From Paenibacillus dendrobii (GTDB lineage Bacteria > Bacillota > Bacilli > Paenibacillales > Paenibacillaceae): a stretch of DNA of 64,000 nt. Where the stretch lies: NCBI RefSeq assembly GCF_009807035.1, contig NZ_WUBI01000001.1, positions 124,001 to 188,000 of the forward strand, in the 5' to 3' direction. Positions 17,604 to 27,541 of the stretch are shown in pieces; position 1 is the stretch's first letter; every line of letters begins with the position of its first letter. The notes below the pieces were generated by a model, which was not told where the DNA came from, did no database searches, and worked only from the letters and a program-made list of their open reading frames with translations. The translations under genes and the position numbers were made by a program.

Positions 17604-20554
17604 ATAAAAAGCATCTTCCCCGCTTTATGCGCATTTCCCTCCGCCTGCTGATCGTCGCGGCTTTGCTCTTCGGGGCGTTTCGTTGGCTGACGGCCGAGGA
17701 TCCCATCGTCTACTCGAGCAGCGTTACCGCAGACCAACTGCTTAACATGGCAAACCCGGAAAAGGTTCCTCCATACGCCAAGTCTACCAAGGGACAGGAA
17801 GGAAACCTGGACGCCGCAAAGGAAACGAGCATTCCGATCGATCCGGTGAAATACGATGCGGCATCCACCGATGCAGATCTCGCAAAGGATGCTGACAGCG
17901 GTCGCGGCATGCTGAGTTGGGGCAACGAATCCGGCTGGGTGGAATGGACCTTTGCCGTCCCGCAGTCCGGCTGGTATGAGCTCCACCTGGATTATAAAGC
18001 GCTGCCCGGCAGCAGCAGCTCCGTCATACGCGGAGTCATGATCGACGGAATGTATCCCTTCGCGGAATCCGAGCGCATCGAGCTGGAACGGATGTGGAAG
18101 GATGCGAAGTATCCTTATGAACGCAACGAAATCGGCATGCAGGTACGTCCGCAGCAGACGGAGCTGTCCGAATGGACGGATAAGGCGGCAAGCGACTATT
18201 CCGCTTCATCCCGCCCGCTTCTGTACCGGCTTGAACAAGGACAGCACACGCTCAGGCTGAACGGAGAGAGAGGATCGGTCGCAATTCGGCAAATGTACTT
18301 TCGGACCCAACAGCCGATTTCGACCTACCAGGAATACGCGAAGCAGCAGCCCGCCAAGAAAGCCCAGGAGAGCTGGTTTGAACAGAGGGAGGCCGAGCAG
18401 TTTGATCGCAAATCGAGCCTGTCCATCCAGACAGACCGCTGGTCCGAGCCGTACATATCACCGGACCCCAAAGGCCGCATCACCTATAACGTGCTCGGAG
18501 GCAACCGCTGGAAGCAGCCGGGCGAATGGGTGGAGTGGAGTTTTGAGGTGCCGGCCGACGGCTGGTACGCCATCGACCTGAAAAATTTCCAAAACTACAG
18601 ATCGGGATTCAAAGCCTATCGAACGATCGAAATCGATGGAAACGTTCCGTTCAAGGAAATGCTGCATTACGGCCTCGCATATCACAAGGAATTCGAGATC
18701 ACGGCGATCTCGGACGCGGAAGGCAAGCCTTATGAATTTTATCTGCGCAAAGGGTCCCATACGATGCGAATGACCGCCGATGCTTCTGTGATGCAGCCCA
18801 TCCTGATTTCGCTAAAAGACACACTCGCGCAAATCTCGGACTTCGACCGCCACATCCGGCTTATTACCGGCAATTACAGCAAAAATGCCTCGGATGCCAA
18901 CATGGATGCCAGCCGGACCTGGGATATGAGCAAATACGATCCCAATGCGGGCAAGACGCTTCAATCCATGATCGATCGCTTGAAGCTGATCCGCGACTAC
19001 ATTAACCGCGTGAATGAGGGGAACTCCGACCTCTCGCAGGCGATTGCTTCAGCGGTAAGCATGCTGGAAAACATGCTGGAAGACGTCAACAACATACCGA
19101 ACAAAGTGAATGACTTCTCCACGATCCAGGCGAACATCGGGACATGGATGTCCACGTTAACCCAGCAGCCGATGATGCTCGATTATTTCGTGGTGCGTAC
19201 GCCGGAGACCCAGACGGGACTCAAAGAGCCGACGGCGCTGTCCCGCATCCCGTATTCGATCGCCGATTTTGCCCGTTCTTTTACGATGGACTACGATCTG
19301 GACGGACAGAAAAAGGACGGAGCGCTGGATATATGGGTCGGCCGCGGCCGTGATTACGTCGATCAACTGCGGGAACTGGTGAGCCAGGATTTTACGCCTA
19401 AGACGGGAATCGAAGTCAACATTAATCTGATGCCGAATCCCAATATGCTGATTCTGGGCAACGCTGCCGGCGACGTGCCCGACGTCGCACTCGGATTGGC
19501 GGAGGCGACACCGGCCGATTACGCGATGAGGGGCGCTGTCCAAGACTTGTCCGCATATCCGGGATATGACGACGTTATGAAGCGGTTTATCCCTGGCGCG
19601 GCGAGAGCGTTGTCCTACAATGGCGGCACGTACGGCTTGCCGGAGGTACAGAACTTCCAGCTGCTCTTTTACCGTTCGGATATTCTCGAGAATCTGGGCC
19701 TCAAGGCGCCCGACACCTGGGACGACGTGTTTGACATCTTGCCGACGCTGCAGGAAAACGGCATGACGATGAATGTTCCAAAAGCCGATTTCGCCACGCT
19801 CTTTCAGGAGAACGGCGCATCGCCGTATACGCCCGACGGGATGAAAGCGAGCCTTTTTAGCGATTCGGGACAAACGGCATTCAAGGAGTGGACGGAGCTG
19901 TTCACCAAATACAATCTGCCGATCGACATCCCGGCCTTCTTCCAGCATTTCCGCGACGGGGACATTCCGATCGGGATTGCCGACTTTAATACGTACGTGC
20001 AGCTGCAGGTTGCCGCTCCCGAGATTACCGGCCACTGGAAAGTCGCACCTCTCCCGGGGATCAAGCAGCCGGACGGTACCGTGGCCCGCTGGTCGCCGCA
20101 GGGGCTGTCGACGGCCATGATCATGAAGAAGAGCGACAAAAAAGATGCGGCCTGGGAATTTCTGAAGTGGTGGACTTCCGCGGATGTCCAATCCCGATAC
20201 GCCGAAGACATGGAATCGTACTACGGTATCGAATACCGCTGGAACACGGCCAATGTCGAGGCGATGAAATCGCTGAGCTGGTCGCCGGGCGACCTGAAAG
20301 CGATCCGGGAACAGGCGCGCTGGACGGCGAATCTGCCCAACGTCCCCGGATATTACTTCTTAGCACGGGAAATGGATTTTGCCTGGAACAAGACGGTATT
20401 TGACGGGGTGCCGGGAAGCGAGTCGCTGGAGGAGGCTAATCTGTCGCTACAGCGGGAGATGGATCGGAGGCAGCGGAATTTCGGCATCGCAGGAACGAAT
20501 CTGTACGTGCCGCAGATAACCGAACCTTATAACTGGGAGGAAGCCAAGCCGTGA
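17600..20554 (+). CDS. 984-aa membrane-anchored solute-binding protein with duplicated N-terminal carbohydrate-binding-like modules
   Basis: An ABC binding protein about twice the usual size. Residues 12-28 form a membrane anchor (LRLLIVAALLFGAFRWL) with no lipobox Cys. Two related beta-sandwich modules follow (~100-250 and ~290-410). Both contain WVEW-T/S-F, then VP and GWY, and later IDG..PF.E, so they arose by duplication. They look like CBM35/CBM6-type sugar binders. A helical segment (~430-560, SMIDRLKLIRDYINRVN) leads to a family 1 solute-binding domain (~570-945: ALDIWVGRGRDYVDQL, GGTYGLPEVQNFQLLFY). It overlaps the ATPase gene by ATGA and the next permease gene by GTGA, so translation is probably coupled. 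It may capture a large or branched glycan at the membrane. Confidence 0.88.
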   Translation: MNKKHLPRFMRISLRLLIVAALLFGAFRWLTAEDPIVYSSSVTADQLLNMANPEKVPPYAKSTKGQEGNLDAAKETSIPIDPVKYDAASTDADLAKDADSGRGMLSWGNESGWVEWTFAVPQSGWYELHLDYKALPGSSSSVIRGVMIDGMYPFAESERIELERMWKDAKYPYERNEIGMQVRPQQTELSEWTDKAASDYSASSRPLLYRLEQGQHTLRLNGERGSVAIRQMYFRTQQPISTYQEYAKQQPAKKAQESWFEQREAEQFDRKSSLSIQTDRWSEPYISPDPKGRITYNVLGGNRWKQPGEWVEWSFEVPADGWYAIDLKNFQNYRSGFKAYRTIEIDGNVPFKEMLHYGLAYHKEFEITAISDAEGKPYEFYLRKGSHTMRMTADASVMQPILISLKDTLAQISDFDRHIRLITGNYSKNASDANMDASRTWDMSKYDPNAGKTLQSMIDRLKLIRDYINRVNEGNSDLSQAIASAVSMLENMLEDVNNIPNKVNDFSTIQANIGTWMSTLTQQPMMLDYFVVRTPETQTGLKEPTALSRIPYSIADFARSFTMDYDLDGQKKDGALDIWVGRGRDYVDQLRELVSQDFTPKTGIEVNINLMPNPNMLILGNAAGDVPDVALGLAEATPADYAMRGAVQDLSAYPGYDDVMKRFIPGAARALSYNGGTYGLPEVQNFQLLFYRSDILENLGLKAPDTWDDVFDILPTLQENGMTMNVPKADFATLFQENGASPYTPDGMKASLFSDSGQTAFKEWTELFTKYNLPIDIPAFFQHFRDGDIPIGIADFNTYVQLQVAAPEITGHWKVAPLPGIKQPDGTVARWSPQGLSTAMIMKKSDKKDAAWEFLKWWTSADVQSRYAEDMESYYGIEYRWNTANVEAMKSLSWSPGDLKAIREQARWTANLPNVPGYYFLAREMDFAWNKTVFDGVPGSESLEEANLSLQREMDRRQRNFGIAGTNLYVPQITEPYNWEEAKP

Positions 20555-21522
20555 AAACAGAGGTTACGCACGCTGCACGCACTGTCAAAACGCCGTCTCC
20601 GGCGACCATCAAGCTCAAACGCTTTTTGCTGGATTTGAAGAAAGACGCTTTTTGTTACGCATTTCTTGCGCCGTTTCTGATCTGCTTTCTTGTCTTTATC
20701 GTCATTCCGGTCGTGATGGCCGCAACGCTCAGCTTTACGTCTTACGACGGATTCAGCAAGCTGCATTTCATCGGTTTCGATAATTTTATCTCACTGTTTA
20801 CGCAGGACATCGTCTTCTTGACCAAAGCGCTCCCAAACACGTTCGTGTTTGCACTGATCGTCGGTCCCGGCGGTTATCTGCTGTCTTTTCTCTTCGCTTG
20901 GCTGATCCATCAGCTTCCGATGAAGGTGCGTGATTATTACACGCTGGTGTTCTATGCTCCGTCCATGGCGGGCGGCGTGGCGCTGTCGGTCGTATGGATT
21001 GCCGCCTTCAGCGGCGACCGGGTCGGCTATTTGAATCATTTCTTGCTGAATATGGGATGGATCGACTCTCAGGTGACGTGGCTGCAGGATCCGAAGTATC
21101 TGCTGAAAATCATGATTCTTGTATCTTTATGGATGAGTTTCAGCGTGGGATTTCTGGCGATGCTGGCCGGTCTGCAGACCGTCAACCGGGAGCTTTACGA
21201 GGCGGGACGGATCGACGGCATTTCGAACCGCCTGCAGGAGGTGTTTTACATCACCGTGCCGTCGATGAAACCGCAAATGCTGTTCAGTGCGGTCATGACG
21301 ATCGTATCCACGCTGAAGGCGGGAAGCATTTCGACGCAGCTGACCGGCCAGGCAATCACGCCGCGTTATGCGGGACACCTCATCATCAACCATGTCGACG
21401 ATTACGCGTTCATCCGGTTCGAGCTTGGCTATGCTTCCGCCGTCTCGGTCATCCTGCTGCTTCTCAGCTATTTCGTCATGCGCTTTGCATACCGGATGTT
21501 CAATTCGAAGGAGGAACTGTAG
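20551..21522 (+). CDS. Sugar ABC transporter permease, MalF-like
   Basis: The 323-aa membrane protein has about six segments and an EAA loop YEAGRIDGISNRLQEVFY followed by ITVPSMKPQ. A charged N-terminal tail precedes the first segment (FCYAFLAPFLICFLVFIVIP). It starts at GTG 20551, overlapping the stop of the binding-protein gene in GTGA, and is followed three bases later by its partner permease. Partner components are the ATPase at 16485 and the large binding protein just upstream. Confidence 0.92.
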   Translation: MKTEVTHAARTVKTPSPATIKLKRFLLDLKKDAFCYAFLAPFLICFLVFIVIPVVMAATLSFTSYDGFSKLHFIGFDNFISLFTQDIVFLTKALPNTFVFALIVGPGGYLLSFLFAWLIHQLPMKVRDYYTLVFYAPSMAGGVALSVVWIAAFSGDRVGYLNHFLLNMGWIDSQVTWLQDPKYLLKIMILVSLWMSFSVGFLAMLAGLQTVNRELYEAGRIDGISNRLQEVFYITVPSMKPQMLFSAVMTIVSTLKAGSISTQLTGQAITPRYAGHLIINHVDDYAFIRFELGYASAVSVILLLLSYFVMRFAYRMFNSKEEL

Positions 21523-21525
21523 CCG

Positions 21526-22392
21526 ATGATGCTCATGTTGCGCAGACTCCGCGCAGTCTCGCCGTTTCAGGTCGTTTTGATCACGCTCTTTACCGGATTG
21601 GCTCTGTTCATGTCGCTGCCGATCGTTTTTATCTTCAACCATGCGTTCAAGCCGCAAAATGAGCTGTTTCTGTTTCCGCCGCGATTTTTCGTCCGGCATC
21701 CGACCTTGCACAACTTCGAAACGCTCTTTCTGCATGCGTCCAATGCGACCGTGCCGTTCACGCGGTATTTATTCAACAGTCTGATCGTGGTGTCCTTGAC
21801 TCTGATCAGCGTCGTGGTGGTTAGTACGATGGCGGCCTATGTTCTGGCCAAATACGAATTCCATTTCAAGCAGCTCATCATGTCGCTGATTACCCTCTCC
21901 TTGATGTTCGCGCCGGAGACGGTGTCGATTCCTAGATATTTGGTCATCAACGGGATCGGGCTGAACAATACATACCTCGGGCATATTCTGCCATCGCTGG
22001 CATCGCCCGTCGCAGTGTTCATGCTTGTCGGCTTCATCTCGCAAATTCCCAGGGATCTGATGGAAGCTGCACGGATCGACGGCGCGGGCCATTTCGGCAT
22101 ATTCGTCCGGATGATCCTGCCGTTGTCCGTGCCGGCGATCGCGACGATCTCGATCCTGACGTTCCAGGGCGTGTGGGGGGATGTGGAGACATCGACTTTA
22201 TTCATGCAAAAGGAGACGATGCGGACGCTCGCTTTTTACGTCAACAGCCTGCTCAGCGGACTACAGAACAACGTGGCGGGCCAGAACATGGCGGCGGCGG
22301 CCGGGCTGCTTATTTTTATTCCGAATCTGATCATCTTCCTGCTCTTTCAGCGCAGGGTACTAGAGACGATGGTCCATTCCGGTATCAAGTAA
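21526..22392 (+). CDS. Sugar ABC transporter permease, MalG-like
   Basis: The 288-aa second permease has an EAA loop MEAARIDGAGHFGIFVRM followed by ILPLSVPAIATI, and the MalG-type start (LSLPIVFIFNHAFKP motif region near residues 25-45). ATG 21526 is used; ATG 21529 is equally possible because the first two codons are ATGATG. It pairs with the preceding permease to form the channel. Confidence 0.92.
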   Translation: MMLMLRRLRAVSPFQVVLITLFTGLALFMSLPIVFIFNHAFKPQNELFLFPPRFFVRHPTLHNFETLFLHASNATVPFTRYLFNSLIVVSLTLISVVVVSTMAAYVLAKYEFHFKQLIMSLITLSLMFAPETVSIPRYLVINGIGLNNTYLGHILPSLASPVAVFMLVGFISQIPRDLMEAARIDGAGHFGIFVRMILPLSVPAIATISILTFQGVWGDVETSTLFMQKETMRTLAFYVNSLLSGLQNNVAGQNMAAAAGLLIFIPNLIIFLLFQRRVLETMVHSGIK

Positions 22393-22417
22393 TGCCACAG
22401 CAAAGGAAGTCGGAACG

Positions 22418-24430
22418 ATGAAAAAATGGTTTTCGTTACTATTAGTCTTTATGGCCGTTTTGACGGCCTTGCCGGGTACGGCCATGGCCAAACTTCCCTA
22501 TATGACCGCTTACTACGACCCGAACCAATTGTCCTGGTTCCGCATCCAGCCGATTTATAGTCCTGCCGGGGCCTTCTCGGCCGATTTCGGGGAACCGGCC
22601 GATCTCCATGTCGCTGACGATGACCGCGTCTACGTCGCCGACAAGAAAAAGGATCGCATTGCGGTGCTCAGCCGCTACGGGAAGCTGCTTCGAATCATTG
22701 GCGACGCGGAAGGCTCCGGCAAGCTCTCCGGACCGGAAGGGGTATTCGTCACCCCGGGCAACGAGGTGTATGTCGCGGATTCAGGCAATCAGCGGATCGC
22801 GGTGTTCGACGAAAACGGGCGTTTCCGGAGGGAATACCAAAAACCGGACACCCCGCTGCTCGGCTCTGAGCATTTCGTTCCCGTCAAGCTCGTCGTCGAT
22901 CGGCGCGGCGTGATGTACATCGAGCTGAATTCTTCCTATCAGGGGCTGCTCCGCTTGAATCCGAAAGGTGAATTCATGGGATATTTCGGCGCCAACAAGG
23001 CGGATCAGTCCATGCTGAACTGGCTCAAGAAGCTGGTGCTGAACAAAGAGCAGATGTCCAAGGAAAAGGGCGCACTGCCGAAACCGATCACCAACGTAGC
23101 CCTCGACCGGGACGGATTTTTGTATACCGCAACGGCCGGCGGGGAAGGGAAGGGGGCCATCCGCAAGCTGAACGCCGGCGGTGTGGACGGCTTCAAGAAC
23201 AAAACGCTGGAAAACGGACACGGCATCGTCGACGTGGCCATCGACCCGGAAGGCTTCCTGTACAACGTCGATCTGGACTCCATGCGGATCAACATCTATG
23301 ACCGCAGCGGGCAGGCCATGTTCGAATTCGGCGACGTGGATAAGGAAACGCAGCAGTACGGCGTGCTCGGTTTTCCGACGGGCATCGGCATCGATTCGCA
23401 GCACGCGATCTGGATATCCGACAGCGCTACCAATACGGTTCACAAATATGTCCGCACCGCATTCGGCAGCAGCGTCCTGCAAGCGCTTGGGCTGTACGCC
23501 GACGGGAAATACGAGGAGAGTAAGCCCTACTGGGAGGCGGTCTATGCCCGCAACGACATGTACAACGGGACCTTTCAAGGCTTGGGCAAGGTGTACTTGC
23601 ACGAGGACCGCAATGACGAAGCTTTGAGCTATATGAAAGCCGCGTTCGATACCGATGGCTATTCCAAGGCTTTTTGGCAGATCCGGATGGATTGGCTTCA
23701 GCGCCATTTCGTCGCCTTGGTAACCAGCTTGATCGCGTTGCTGCTCGCCGTCTATTTTGGCCGCCGCGCGGTCCGCGCTTACTTGGTCAGGCACCCGTTT
23801 CCGGTCTCCTGGAAAGATCCGCTGGCGTACATCCGAAATTTGGGATACGTACTGATCCACCCTTATGAAGGGTTCTACAAAATCAAAGAAGCCAGGATTC
23901 CGGCCTGGATTACATTATTCCTGCTGTGCCTCGTGATCGGGATCAAGCTGTGCCGGGTGTATCTCACGGGATTTTTGTTCCATCCGGTTGATCTTTCGGA
24001 AGTGAACCTGGTTAAGGAACTTGCCTTGTTTGCCCTGCCATGGGTGACCTGGATCATCGCCAACTATCTCGTCTGCAGCATTAAAGACGGGGAGGGCCGA
24101 TTCCGGGAAGTCATACAGGGCAGCGTATACGCGCTGTCGCCCTACGTGTTCTTCTCCGTGCCGACGATCCTGTTATCCAACATCGCATCTCTGGACGAAG
24201 CGGTGATCATTCATGCCTTAAACGTTGTCATGACGGTATGGCTGCTCGCGATGTTTATCGTCATGACGCAGGTGATTCACAATTTCGAATTTCTGGAGAC
24301 ACTTAAAAACTCGGCTATTTCGGTATTTACGATTTTGACGATCTGGTTGTTCGGGTTTATCGTGTTCGGATTGTCTTATAACCTGTACGACTTTTTCTAC
24401 GAGCTTTACAAAGAGGTGAACATCCATTAA
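22418..24430 (+). CDS. NHL-repeat beta-propeller fused to a Yip1-like membrane domain
   Basis: The 670-aa protein starts with a signal peptide (1-24, ALPGTAMAK). Residues ~45-345 hold NHL-type repeats (FGEPADLHVADDDRVYVADK, LSGPEGVFVTPGNEVYVADS), predicting an extracytoplasmic propeller. A short TPR-like helical stretch (~355-420, ALGLYADGKYEESKPYWEAV) follows. From ~430 there is a membrane region of about six segments resembling Yip1-domain proteins (HPYEGFYKIKEARIPAW, VIQGSVYALSPYVFF). AAAGGAAG precedes ATG 22418. It lies inside the transport operon between the permeases and a DUF5696 gene. I know of no assigned function; it may be an accessory scaffold or sensor for uptake. Confidence 0.85.
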   Translation: MKKWFSLLLVFMAVLTALPGTAMAKLPYMTAYYDPNQLSWFRIQPIYSPAGAFSADFGEPADLHVADDDRVYVADKKKDRIAVLSRYGKLLRIIGDAEGSGKLSGPEGVFVTPGNEVYVADSGNQRIAVFDENGRFRREYQKPDTPLLGSEHFVPVKLVVDRRGVMYIELNSSYQGLLRLNPKGEFMGYFGANKADQSMLNWLKKLVLNKEQMSKEKGALPKPITNVALDRDGFLYTATAGGEGKGAIRKLNAGGVDGFKNKTLENGHGIVDVAIDPEGFLYNVDLDSMRINIYDRSGQAMFEFGDVDKETQQYGVLGFPTGIGIDSQHAIWISDSATNTVHKYVRTAFGSSVLQALGLYADGKYEESKPYWEAVYARNDMYNGTFQGLGKVYLHEDRNDEALSYMKAAFDTDGYSKAFWQIRMDWLQRHFVALVTSLIALLLAVYFGRRAVRAYLVRHPFPVSWKDPLAYIRNLGYVLIHPYEGFYKIKEARIPAWITLFLLCLVIGIKLCRVYLTGFLFHPVDLSEVNLVKELALFALPWVTWIIANYLVCSIKDGEGRFREVIQGSVYALSPYVFFSVPTILLSNIASLDEAVIIHALNVVMTVWLLAMFIVMTQVIHNFEFLETLKNSAISVFTILTIWLFGFIVFGLSYNLYDFFYELYKEVNIH

Positions 24431-24455
24431 CGCTGCCAAACGAAGATTCCGCCAA

Positions 24456-26648
24456 ATGATATGGACAGCCGCCGTCGTGCTGGCCGTTGCGATCTTACTT
24501 CTGCTGTTGGTGACGAAGCCCTGGGAGCGTACGACAAGCGAACGATTTTCCCAAACGGGCATCGTCGCGACCCTTCCCGCTCCGGACGCACTTTACGAAG
24601 GCAATGCCTGGAAGCCCACAGCGGGTGCCGACGGTTATGCGCTCGCACTGGAGAACGACCGTTACGCGCTTTATATCCGGCCTGATACGACTCAATTCGC
24701 CGTGCTGGATAAGGCATCCGGCTACCGCTGGACCAGCAATCCCGCCAAAGAGGAGCTTGCCGCCGAAACGGTCAAAGGGCAGCTGATGGCCAACCTGCAG
24801 TCGCCTTTCATTCTGACCCATGTCCGGACGCAGGGTGCCGATCAAACGGTACGGGAAACGCTTAACAATCAGACGGCCGGCATGCAAACGGCCATGATCC
24901 GCCATCCGGACGGCTTGCAAATCGAATATGCTTTCCCGGCCAAGCAACTGAAGTTCGTGATGCAGTATGAGCTGACGGAGAAGGGTCTCAAGGTCAAGGT
25001 GCCTGCGGCCGGCATCCGGGAGGAGGGCCCATTCGCCATGTTCACGCTGGATGTATTGCCTTATTTCGGGGCTGCGCCGGCCAAGGGGGACGGATATGTA
25101 TTCGTGCCCGACGGACCGGGAGGACTGATTCGTTTCGATCAAGAGCATGCCAGCCTCTCGAGAGGTTATTCGCATCAGGTATACGGCCAAGAGGTGACGA
25201 ACGAGGAGAATTGGACACGAACCGGAGAGAGAAGAGAAGATATCGCTTACCCCGTGTTTGGACTGAAGAAAGGCGATCATGCCTTTCTGGCCGTCATGAC
25301 CAAGGGCGAAGATTCGGCCAATGTGTCTGCCATGGCGCCGGGACTCAAATCCTCTTTCTACAACGTCTTTTCCAGCCAAATCTATCGCGAAGAATATCTC
25401 TACCGGATGAGTAAACTGGCCTCGCCGAGCAAAGCCGTTCAGAAGGAACGGCTGAATCTGGACCGGGAGTTAGAGTACCGGTTCCTGAGCGGTTCCGATG
25501 CAAACTATGTTGGGATGGCTGGCGCCTATCGGAGCTATTTGCAGGAGACCGGACGTCTCCAGGAGGCGTTAAAACCGGTGGAGCATGTACCGCTGTACTT
25601 GAAAATCATGGGCGGCAATTATGAAAAGGCCTACGGCCGGATCCGATACGTGGCCGCCACGACTTTTGAGCAGGCGGGAGAAATCGTCGGCGCCCTGCAA
25701 GGCAAAGGCATCGCTTCGATTAAAGCCCTTTTTTACGGATGGGAAAACGAAGGCGACTACAACATGGAAAAGCGTTTCCCCATCGAGCCTGCGCTTGGCG
25801 GCGAGTCTGCCGTGAAGACGTTTATGGATCAAATGAAAGAGCGTGGCGTCCCGGTCAGCTTCAGTGAAGACTTTCTCTGGGTCGACAGCCACTCTTCGTT
25901 CTCCGGCAAAACGGATGCGATTCGGGGGATCGACGGCACAGCTTATGTCGACGAAGGCTGGTATATCGCCAAGCCCGCCTATACAGCGGCAGCGGCAGCA
26001 GAAACGGTCGATAAGCTGAAGAAGCTCGGTGTGGCCGGCATCCATTTTAGCGGAATCGGCGAGATGCTGCTGAACGATTACGAACCTACGGGCATCCAGA
26101 CCCGGGAATACGCAAAAACCGTCTATGACGGGCTGCTGAAATATACCCGGGAAGGATTGGGGAGCGCCTCCGTCAATCAGGGGGATGCTTATGTGCTTGG
26201 CCAAACGGATTATATCGACGGGCTGCCGTCCGAATCGAGCTACGATTTCATGATCGACGAAACGGTTCCTTTTTACCCGATGGTGCTGCACGGCTTCGTG
26301 CCGTACACGTTCGGGGACGGCAATCTGCGGGATGATGAGGATGCCGAATTTTTGCGGGCCATTGAATACGGCGCGCTGCCGTCATTCTTCGTCACGCACG
26401 ACGACTCGCGCAAGCTGAAGGATACGCCGTCCAACTTTTTGTACAGCAGCCGTTTTGATAAATGGGAGCGGCGGATCACGGAAGAATACGGCAAGTTCGA
26501 TTCGCTGAGCAAACTGTATGCGCAGAAGATTACCGGCCATGAGAAATTGTCCGATCAAAGGTATGCGACGACCTATGAGGATGGCACGAGGGTCATCGTG
26601 GACTATGGAACCAAAGACTTTACGATTGAGAAGGGGGCGGAGCAATGA
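24456..26648 (+). CDS. DUF5696 protein, membrane-anchored, glycoside-hydrolase-like
   Basis: The protein is 730 aa from ATG 24456, with an N-terminal anchor (WTAAVVLAVAILLLLLV) and a large extracytoplasmic part. The middle (~150-330) is beta-rich (YVFVPDGPGGLIRF) and the rest (~370-700) reads as a TIM-barrel-like region (VPLYLKIMGG, GIASIKALFYGWENEGDYN, GVAGIHFSGIG, YDFMIDETVPFYPMVLHG). This layout resembles large glycosidases, but no catalytic residues can be named. The ATG has a poor ribosome site; an in-frame ATT at 24426, which overlaps the previous stop, sits seven bases after AAGAGGTG and would add ten residues with a basic run. The next gene overlaps by ATGA. Confidence 0.82.
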   Translation: MIWTAAVVLAVAILLLLLVTKPWERTTSERFSQTGIVATLPAPDALYEGNAWKPTAGADGYALALENDRYALYIRPDTTQFAVLDKASGYRWTSNPAKEELAAETVKGQLMANLQSPFILTHVRTQGADQTVRETLNNQTAGMQTAMIRHPDGLQIEYAFPAKQLKFVMQYELTEKGLKVKVPAAGIREEGPFAMFTLDVLPYFGAAPAKGDGYVFVPDGPGGLIRFDQEHASLSRGYSHQVYGQEVTNEENWTRTGERREDIAYPVFGLKKGDHAFLAVMTKGEDSANVSAMAPGLKSSFYNVFSSQIYREEYLYRMSKLASPSKAVQKERLNLDRELEYRFLSGSDANYVGMAGAYRSYLQETGRLQEALKPVEHVPLYLKIMGGNYEKAYGRIRYVAATTFEQAGEIVGALQGKGIASIKALFYGWENEGDYNMEKRFPIEPALGGESAVKTFMDQMKERGVPVSFSEDFLWVDSHSSFSGKTDAIRGIDGTAYVDEGWYIAKPAYTAAAAAETVDKLKKLGVAGIHFSGIGEMLLNDYEPTGIQTREYAKTVYDGLLKYTREGLGSASVNQGDAYVLGQTDYIDGLPSESSYDFMIDETVPFYPMVLHGFVPYTFGDGNLRDDEDAEFLRAIEYGALPSFFVTHDDSRKLKDTPSNFLYSSRFDKWERRITEEYGKFDSLSKLYAQKITGHEKLSDQRYATTYEDGTRVIVDYGTKDFTIEKGAEQ

Positions 26649-27541
26649 GAAGCATGCCGGATCATAGACACAAAGCGGTTCATTACCATTTCAAGCGATA
26701 CGGCGTAGGACTGTTGTTCATGCTCCCCTGGATCATCGGATTCTGCGTGTTCGTGGCGATTCCGATTGGATGGTCGATGTTCATGTCCCTGCATAAAGTC
26801 GCGGTAGTTCCCGGCGGATTCAAGTATACCTGGCTCGGGCTGCAAAATTACCGCGACGCTTTTCTCAAGGACAATGTGTTTCCGATCGAGCTGATCACCT
26901 ACTTCCAGGAAATGATCCTGATGGTGCCGGTGATCGTTATTTTCGCCCTGCTGATCTCCTTGCTGCTGAACCAGCGATTCCCCGGCCGGTTCATTTACCG
27001 GGCGCTGTTCTTCCTGCCGGTGATTTTCGCGACGGGGCAGGTGCTGTCGGAGCTGTTCACGCAAGGCGCCGGCGACGTTCCCTTCCTGGAACAGTACAAC
27101 CTGGAACCGATTGTCCGGCAGTACGTCGGAGGCGAACTGGCCAAAACGGTCATGGAAGTGCTCGGCCGCGTCGTTCTCATTCTCTGGTATTCTGGCGTGC
27201 AGATCCTGATATTCATCGCGGGCTTTCAGACCATATCCCCATCGGTATACGAAGCGGTCCGGATCGACGGCGCTTCCCCATGGGAGAGTTTTTGGAAAAT
27301 CACGTTACCAGCCAGCGTGCCGTTTATCAGCCTGAACGTGCTCTACACCATTATCGATCTGTTTACTTTTCCGCTCAATCCGGTCCTGAAGCACATTAAG
27401 GACAACATGTTCAAGGTCGATACCGGATACGGCTACGCCAGTGCGCTCGCATGGATTTATTTCGGCTTCATTTTCGTCCTGCTTGCCCTGGTGTTGGGAT
27501 TATTCAGCCGCAGCATGCGGCTAAAGGGGGGGAAATCATGA
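26645..27541 (+). CDS. Sugar ABC transporter permease, MalF-like
   Basis: The 298-aa permease of the operon's second channel has about six membrane segments and an EAA loop YEAVRIDGASPWESFWKI followed by TLPASVPF. It starts at ATG 26645, overlapping the stop of the DUF5696 gene (ATGA). A periplasmic-side loop before the third segment (AGDVPFLEQYNLEPIVRQY) is longer than usual. Partner genes follow directly. Confidence 0.92.
   Translation: MRSMPDHRHKAVHYHFKRYGVGLLFMLPWIIGFCVFVAIPIGWSMFMSLHKVAVVPGGFKYTWLGLQNYRDAFLKDNVFPIELITYFQEMILMVPVIVIFALLISLLLNQRFPGRFIYRALFFLPVIFATGQVLSELFTQGAGDVPFLEQYNLEPIVRQYVGGELAKTVMEVLGRVVLILWYSGVQILIFIAGFQTISPSVYEAVRIDGASPWESFWKITLPASVPFISLNVLYTIIDLFTFPLNPVLKHIKDNMFKVDTGYGYASALAWIYFGFIFVLLALVLGLFSRSMRLKGGKS

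Noticed and set aside
22781..23860. Minus-strand open frame of 359 codons
   Set aside because: It is antisense to the NHL/Yip1 gene; the composition is typical of reverse-strand GC-rich codons and no family is recognisable.
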